From JBDKTK01 sp039680225 (GTDB lineage: Bacteria; Desulfobacterota; Syntrophia; Syntrophales; UBA4778), in NCBI GenBank assembly GCA_039680225.1, contig JBDKTK010000035.1:1-8559 (forward strand): a stretch of DNA of 8,559 bases. Reading direction: 5' to 3'. Numbering within the stretch: the first letter of the stretch is position 1; each line of letters begins with the position of its first letter. Below the pieces are notes generated by a model. That model was not told the origin of the DNA and did not search any database. It saw only the letters and a program-made list of their open reading frames with translations. Below, piece after piece: positions 5,868 through 8,559 of the stretch. Position numbers and translations under genes: made by a program.

Positions 5868-6983
5868 CTATGAAATGAAACGCGATGTTATCCAGCCGAT
5901 CATGCCGCAGGCCGCCATCCCCGCTTCGAGGGGAAGGGCCCAGCGCATCTCCTTCTTCACGCCGGACAGCGAAGTGTATGTTGAACATCCGGTGAAATTC
6001 ATCGCCAGGTAGGCCGTGAATGCCGGAACTATGAGCAGCCAGGAGAATGCCTCGATCAGCCCCGGCCATGAATGCAGGTTGCCCCTCGCGGCGAGGACGG
6101 CAGCGGCAACGGCGAACCCGACGAAAAATCCCTTCGTGGAGAAGGCCCGGCCGGGCAGGTACGGCAGCAGGACTGCATTGAGGAAGGTTCCCGCGATGAG
6201 GGCGCTGAAAAACGCCAGCACGGCGAAAAGTCCGTAATTCAAGGCATTGGCCCAAAAGCCTGCAGGTCCGCCCAGGCCTCCGAGCAGGAAAAGGACGGGC
6301 GCTGCGATGAGCGCCGGTTTCAAGGCATGGACCAGTTCTATCGGGACTAGGACAATCCTTTCCGCGAACGTGAATGTCTTGCGGCGCATTCGACTGTCGG
6401 CCTTGTAGCCCGCATCAAGGTAAGCCGGAATGTCCGCGGCCTTTATGGGCCCCCAGTGGACCGTGAAGCCTGAGAGTTTTTTGACAAGGTGCGCCGCAAC
6501 TCCCGGCCCGGCAAGCTGGGGGACTACGAGATCGCGGTGGCCGACGACATCCTTGAGCCGGGCCGCCTCTATCCGACGGACCAGTTCGTCGGTCCCGAAC
6601 GTGCCTTTTCCGGCAGCGCACCAGACGTTGATCCCGTCCGTGTCCAGGACGAGTATCCAGGCATCACGGCCCGGCAATGCCTGCCGGAGCCGATCAAAGC
6701 TCATCTTGTAATTGGCCGAGACCAGGACCGGGGATTTCGAATCGGGTTTGCCGAGCGCATACAGACCGGGGTCAATCGCGTAGTCCATCCTCCCCACGCC
6801 CCACCGGGCCTTGAATGACCCCCAGTGGTCGCGCAGGATGAGGCGGGATGACACTGCGGGCGCTTTGCCGGCCGGTGTGTCGATCGACCCGGAAACAAAA
6901 TCCTGGTCAAAGCCGGGCTTATTCAGATCTTTTGCGGGGAGAGGGCAGCAGGCCGGATTTATTGTCTTGAATAAGTTGTCCAT
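5868..6983 (-). CDS. hgcA: HgcA, corrinoid protein for mercury methylation
   Basis: This 371-residue membrane-anchored corrinoid protein methylates Hg(II). The diagnostic cap-helix motif NVWCAAGKG lies at 119-127, with Cys122 as the residue expected to coordinate cobalt. The soluble corrinoid domain, related to the CFeSP/CdhD proteins of the acetyl-CoA pathway, spans about 45-200. Five membrane segments follow at about 209-236, 245-274, 284-300, 308-327 and 351-367, as usual for HgcA; a plain CFeSP subunit lacks them. The MNFTGCSTYTSLSGVKKEM segment (328-346) is another family feature. The ATG has GGAG a few bases upstream and begins 10 nt after the regulator gene. The cap cysteine sits 29 residues further from the start than in the Desulfovibrio ND132 protein (Cys93, from memory), so the N-terminus is extended and carries Cys12-Cys13. 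Confidence 0.97.
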   Translation of the reverse strand: MDNLFKTINPACCPLPAKDLNKPGFDQDFVSGSIDTPAGKAPAVSSRLILRDHWGSFKARWGVGRMDYAIDPGLYALGKPDSKSPVLVSANYKMSFDRLRQALPGRDAWILVLDTDGINVWCAAGKGTFGTDELVRRIEAARLKDVVGHRDLVVPQLAGPGVAAHLVKKLSGFTVHWGPIKAADIPAYLDAGYKADSRMRRKTFTFAERIVLVPIELVHALKPALIAAPVLFLLGGLGGPAGFWANALNYGLFAVLAFFSALIAGTFLNAVLLPYLPGRAFSTKGFFVGFAVAAAVLAARGNLHSWPGLIEAFSWLLIVPAFTAYLAMNFTGCSTYTSLSGVKKEMRWALPLEAGMAACGMIGWITSRFIS

Positions 6984-6993
6984 GTTATCTCCG

Positions 6994-7449
6994 TTATTTT
7001 CTACAGCAGCTGGTCTGGTCTATGGCGGCCCGGATGGCCTTCACCAGGACCCTGGCGCAGTCCAATACATCACCTTTCCTGGATGCGGGAACATTCTTGA
7101 GAACGTCCCGGAAAAAAACCGACAGGCAGGCCCACACTTTCTTGTGGAGTTCTTTCCCTTCCGGGGTCAATGCCAGAATGGCCGCCCGGGAATCGTGGGC
7201 CGCTTTTGTCCGCTTCAGGACACCTTTTGTGATCAGCGGGTTGACGAGGCGGGTTGTCGTGCTCTTCTCGACCGAGAGGAGGCCGTGCAGCTCGTTCATC
7301 GGTATTTCTTTCCTCTGCGCAATTATGTCGAGAATGACGAACTGCTGGAAGGTGAACTCGCCGAAGAAAGTTTCGCCCTGGCTGCAGCACCGTATGTCGC
7401 GGGCAAAGCATTTGAGTATGTCGAACAGCTCCCGGTAATCCTGATTCAT
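6994..7449 (-). CDS. MarR-family transcriptional regulator, first gene of the hgcAB operon
   Basis: This 151-residue protein has a winged helix-turn-helix of MarR type: recognition region MNELHGLLSVEKSTTTRLVNPLITKGVLKR (about 51-80) and the wing with the conserved DxR (Asp86-Ser-Arg88) followed by LTPEGKEL. Flanking helices would form the dimer. Seven cysteines (14, 21, 22, 108, 131, 148, 149), including two vicinal pairs, suggest a thiol-based switch responding to metal(loid) or oxidant; this is inference. It lies 10 nt upstream of hgcA in the same direction. The ATG at 7449 is chosen over an in-frame TTG at 7464, which lies inside the promoter and palindrome. No ribosome site precedes the ATG. 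The palindrome at its promoter points to self-repression, which would also control hgcAB. Confidence 0.9.
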   Translation of the reverse strand: MNQDYRELFDILKCFARDIRCCSQGETFFGEFTFQQFVILDIIAQRKEIPMNELHGLLSVEKSTTTRLVNPLITKGVLKRTKAAHDSRAAILALTPEGKELHKKVWACLSVFFRDVLKNVPASRKGDVLDCARVLVKAIRAAIDQTSCCRK

Positions 7450-7450
7450 G

Positions 7451-7465
7451 GTTGTAATATACAAC
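7451..7465. promoter_or_regulatory. Probable MarR operator palindrome
   Basis: GTTGTA and TACAAC form a perfect 6-bp inverted repeat around a 3-bp centre (GTTGTAATATACAAC on the plus strand). Size, AT-rich core and location over the -10 box match operators of MarR-type dimers. It ends one base before the regulator start codon, so bound protein would block RNA polymerase from the whole marR-hgcA-hgcB unit. Confidence 0.7.
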
Positions 7466-7483
7466 TATCCCGGTATTTGTCAA
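7456..7483 (-). promoter_or_regulatory. Promoter of the marR-hgcA-hgcB operon
   Basis: On the minus strand TTGACA (7483-7478) is followed by 16 bases and TATATT (7461-7456). Only six bases separate the -10 box from the regulator ATG, so transcription would begin at or beside the start codon. The two hexamers are identical to those of the promoter at 5299-5327, with one base less spacing. Confidence 0.7.
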
Positions 7484-7529
7484 GGGCTTTCAAAATATTT
7501 TTTGGTGAGGTGCTGCGAAACAGACGTCC

Positions 7530-7542
7530 GGACCGTCGGTCC
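7530..7542. repeat. Short inverted repeat after the DUF3795 stop
   Basis: GGACCG and CGGTCC flank one base, directly adjoining the DUF3795 stop codon. On the minus strand it could fold into a small hairpin at the end of that message, but no T-run follows, so it is not a convincing intrinsic terminator. Confidence 0.3.
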
Positions 7543-8016
7543 TCAATCAAGGTCCACTTCCGACTTGCATTTGTTGCACCTTTTCGCCCCCCGGAAAAGC
7601 CTGTTATTGCAGGCGGGGCACTGATAGCGGGCCTCTTCGTCGGCAACCCATTTTTCCGTTCCGGAACTTCTCCGGTAAGGGACCCCCCTGAGGATCACCT
7701 TTTTGCCGACCGGCAGGGGGAATTCGTTGATCAGCCTGCAGGGGAATTCGCCGCACTCGTGACAGCCCGTCAGACCCTTTTCTTTCGTGCAATCCCGGAT
7801 ATCGCATTTTTCGCAATACATGAAGAGCTTGTCCGAAAGGCAGCCCTCGCAGTAAATGTCCTTAACGGAAAGGTCCTCTGAACCGGCCAGCTTGCCCTTG
7901 TACACATCGACAAGCCTCTCCTTGAATTTCACGTCGTTGTTCTTCGAGGCGTACAGGATCGCGCACACGCCGCAATACAGCCCGCAGGGGGCCAGGTAAC
8001 CCGGATTGATTTTCAT
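7543..8016 (-). CDS. DUF3795 cysteine-rich protein
   Basis: This 157-residue protein contains 15 cysteines and no membrane segment. The opening APCGLYCGVCAI (9-20) is the DUF3795 signature. It is followed by CEGCL (56-60), CEKC (68-71), CTGCHECGEFPC-like spacing (Cys85, 88, 93) and a C-terminal zinc ribbon, CPAC (133-136) with CNKC (147-150). DUF3795 proteins are common in anaerobes; they are presumed zinc- or metal-binding, and their function is unknown to me. The ATG has AGGAG about ten bases upstream. The gene ends roughly 60 nt before the marR promoter, so it is probably a separate transcript from hgcAB, and it lies 65 nt after the reductase gene. Its closeness to metal-methylation genes may be coincidence. 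Confidence 0.9.
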   Translation of the reverse strand: MKINPGYLAPCGLYCGVCAILYASKNNDVKFKERLVDVYKGKLAGSEDLSVKDIYCEGCLSDKLFMYCEKCDIRDCTKEKGLTGCHECGEFPCRLINEFPLPVGKKVILRGVPYRRSSGTEKWVADEEARYQCPACNNRLFRGAKRCNKCKSEVDLD

Positions 8017-8081
8017 GGCATTTCAGCTCCTGACGAATTATCGATCAGAAATTCCCGTCCAATTTTGAACTTTCTTCCCGG

Positions 8082-8559
8082 TCACCCCTTTAATTTACCA
8101 TACAGCGAAGTGAGCCTGGACCGGTATGCATTTCGTATGACGGGCTCGTCCTCGGCCAGGGGTTTTGCCGGGACTAGGTTGATCACCTCCGCCGCGTCGA
8201 GCCCTGAGTCGAAGAGGGTCTTGATCGCGCCCTTCGCCATTTTGGAAATCGCCTTCGCCGCCTCTTTTTCCGAAAGGCCGAACGATTTCGCCAGCTCGTT
8301 CAATTCCGCCAGCTGGAACCAGAGATAGGTGGGGCCCATTGCCGTTACGATCGCGTATGCTTCCAGTTTGTCCTCCTCGACTTCCGGCGAATCGCCCAGG
8401 GGCTTCAATAATTTCAGGAATTCCTGGGCTTCGCTTTTGGAAATCCCGGGCGAGAAGGCGACGGGATTATAACCTTCGCCCACTATGGACGGGGCGTTGG
8501 GGATCATCCGCACAATTTTCTTCAGCCCTGTGATATCCGCCAGGGCCCGCACGGGAATG
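8082..8559 (-). CDS. Pyrroline-5-carboxylate reductase-like protein (5' truncated)
   Basis: The frame is open to the right edge, so the N-terminal part of the NAD(P)-binding domain is missing; about 158 C-terminal residues remain. KKIVRMIPNAPSIVGEG matches the ProC-family stretch VRxMPNxPxxVGxG at the end of the Rossmann domain. The following helical part contains EAYAIVTAMGPTYLWFQLAEL, the counterpart of the ProC dimerisation segment (AVTALSGSGPAYVF), though less conserved. ProC reduces pyrroline-5-carboxylate to proline; this divergent member could act on another imine or substrate, so no symbol is given. A GTG at 8552 is internal, since the family homology and open frame continue upstream of it. 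No link to the mercury or arsenic genes is evident. Confidence 0.78.
   Translation of the reverse strand, partial: IPVRALADITGLKKIVRMIPNAPSIVGEGYNPVAFSPGISKSEAQEFLKLLKPLGDSPEVEEDKLEAYAIVTAMGPTYLWFQLAELNELAKSFGLSEKEAAKAISKMAKGAIKTLFDSGLDAAEVINLVPAKPLAEDEPVIRNAYRSRLTSLYGKLKG

Noticed and set aside
5868..6983. HgcA as an ordinary acetyl-CoA-pathway corrinoid protein (CdhD/AcsC)
   Set aside because: The NVWCAAGK motif, the five-segment membrane domain and the adjoining hgcB are specific to HgcA.
7450..7464. TTG start for the MarR protein
   Set aside because: The TTG lies within the -10 box/palindrome, so it would not be on a transcript from that promoter; the extra residues have no family support.
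6811..7881. Long plus-strand open frame of 356 codons
   Set aside because: It lies opposite hgcA, the MarR gene and the DUF3795 gene, all of which match known families on the minus strand, and its translation resembles nothing.
1..8559. tRNA or rRNA genes, CRISPR arrays, insertion sequences
   Set aside because: No cloverleaf-like gene, regularly spaced repeats, transposase or terminal inverted repeats were seen.

Overview
This window is a gene-dense stretch in which every supported gene lies on the minus strand, so transcription runs from high to low coordinates. The standout content is an hgcA-hgcB pair, the genes required for microbial mercury methylation, immediately followed by an arsenic methylation/acetylation cluster. 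HgcAB, low-potential ferredoxin chemistry, a CoA-transferase/GNAT fusion and cysteine-rich DUF3795 and DUF3467 proteins together suggest a strict anaerobe. A Desulfobacterota (former Deltaproteobacteria) lineage, for example a syntroph or sulfate reducer, is a plausible guess, but gene content alone cannot settle taxonomy.

Layout in transcription order. (1) 8559-8082: C-terminal part of a pyrroline-5-carboxylate reductase-like protein, cut by the window edge. (2) 8016-7543: DUF3795 zinc-binding-type protein. (3) 7449-6994 MarR-type regulator, 6983-5868 hgcA, 5854-5531 hgcB: a tight operon with 10 and 13 nt gaps. It is driven by a consensus-like promoter whose -10 box lies inside a perfect palindrome, and the start codon sits where transcription should begin, so the first message may be leaderless. 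(4) 5530-5236: about 300 nt without a gene, holding an 11-bp inverted repeat pair and a second strong promoter. (5) 5235-4942 AbrB-like protein of the type found with HgcAB, 4919-4092 arsM, 4076-3645 arsN2, 3579-2953 DUF1326, 2942-2163 DUF2182 membrane protein, 2092-1736 DUF3467, all closely spaced. (6) 1679-1: acetyl-CoA hydrolase/transferase fused to a GNAT domain, truncated by the left edge.

How the genes may work together: HgcA carries a methyl group on its corrinoid and transfers it to Hg(II), and HgcB reduces the corrinoid. The MarR protein probably represses its own operon. The downstream unit would methylate arsenite (ArsM) and probably acetylate an arsenic-containing compound (ArsN2). 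Two uncharacterised Cys/Met-rich families (DUF1326 and the DUF2182 integral membrane protein) are attached to that unit, which makes them candidates for metal(loid) handling. Vicinal cysteine pairs recur in six consecutive proteins from MarR to ArsM and again in DUF2182. The most interesting reading is a compact mercury-plus-arsenic methylation island with its own thiol-type regulators and an undescribed DUF1326/DUF2182 arm; that functional link is inference.
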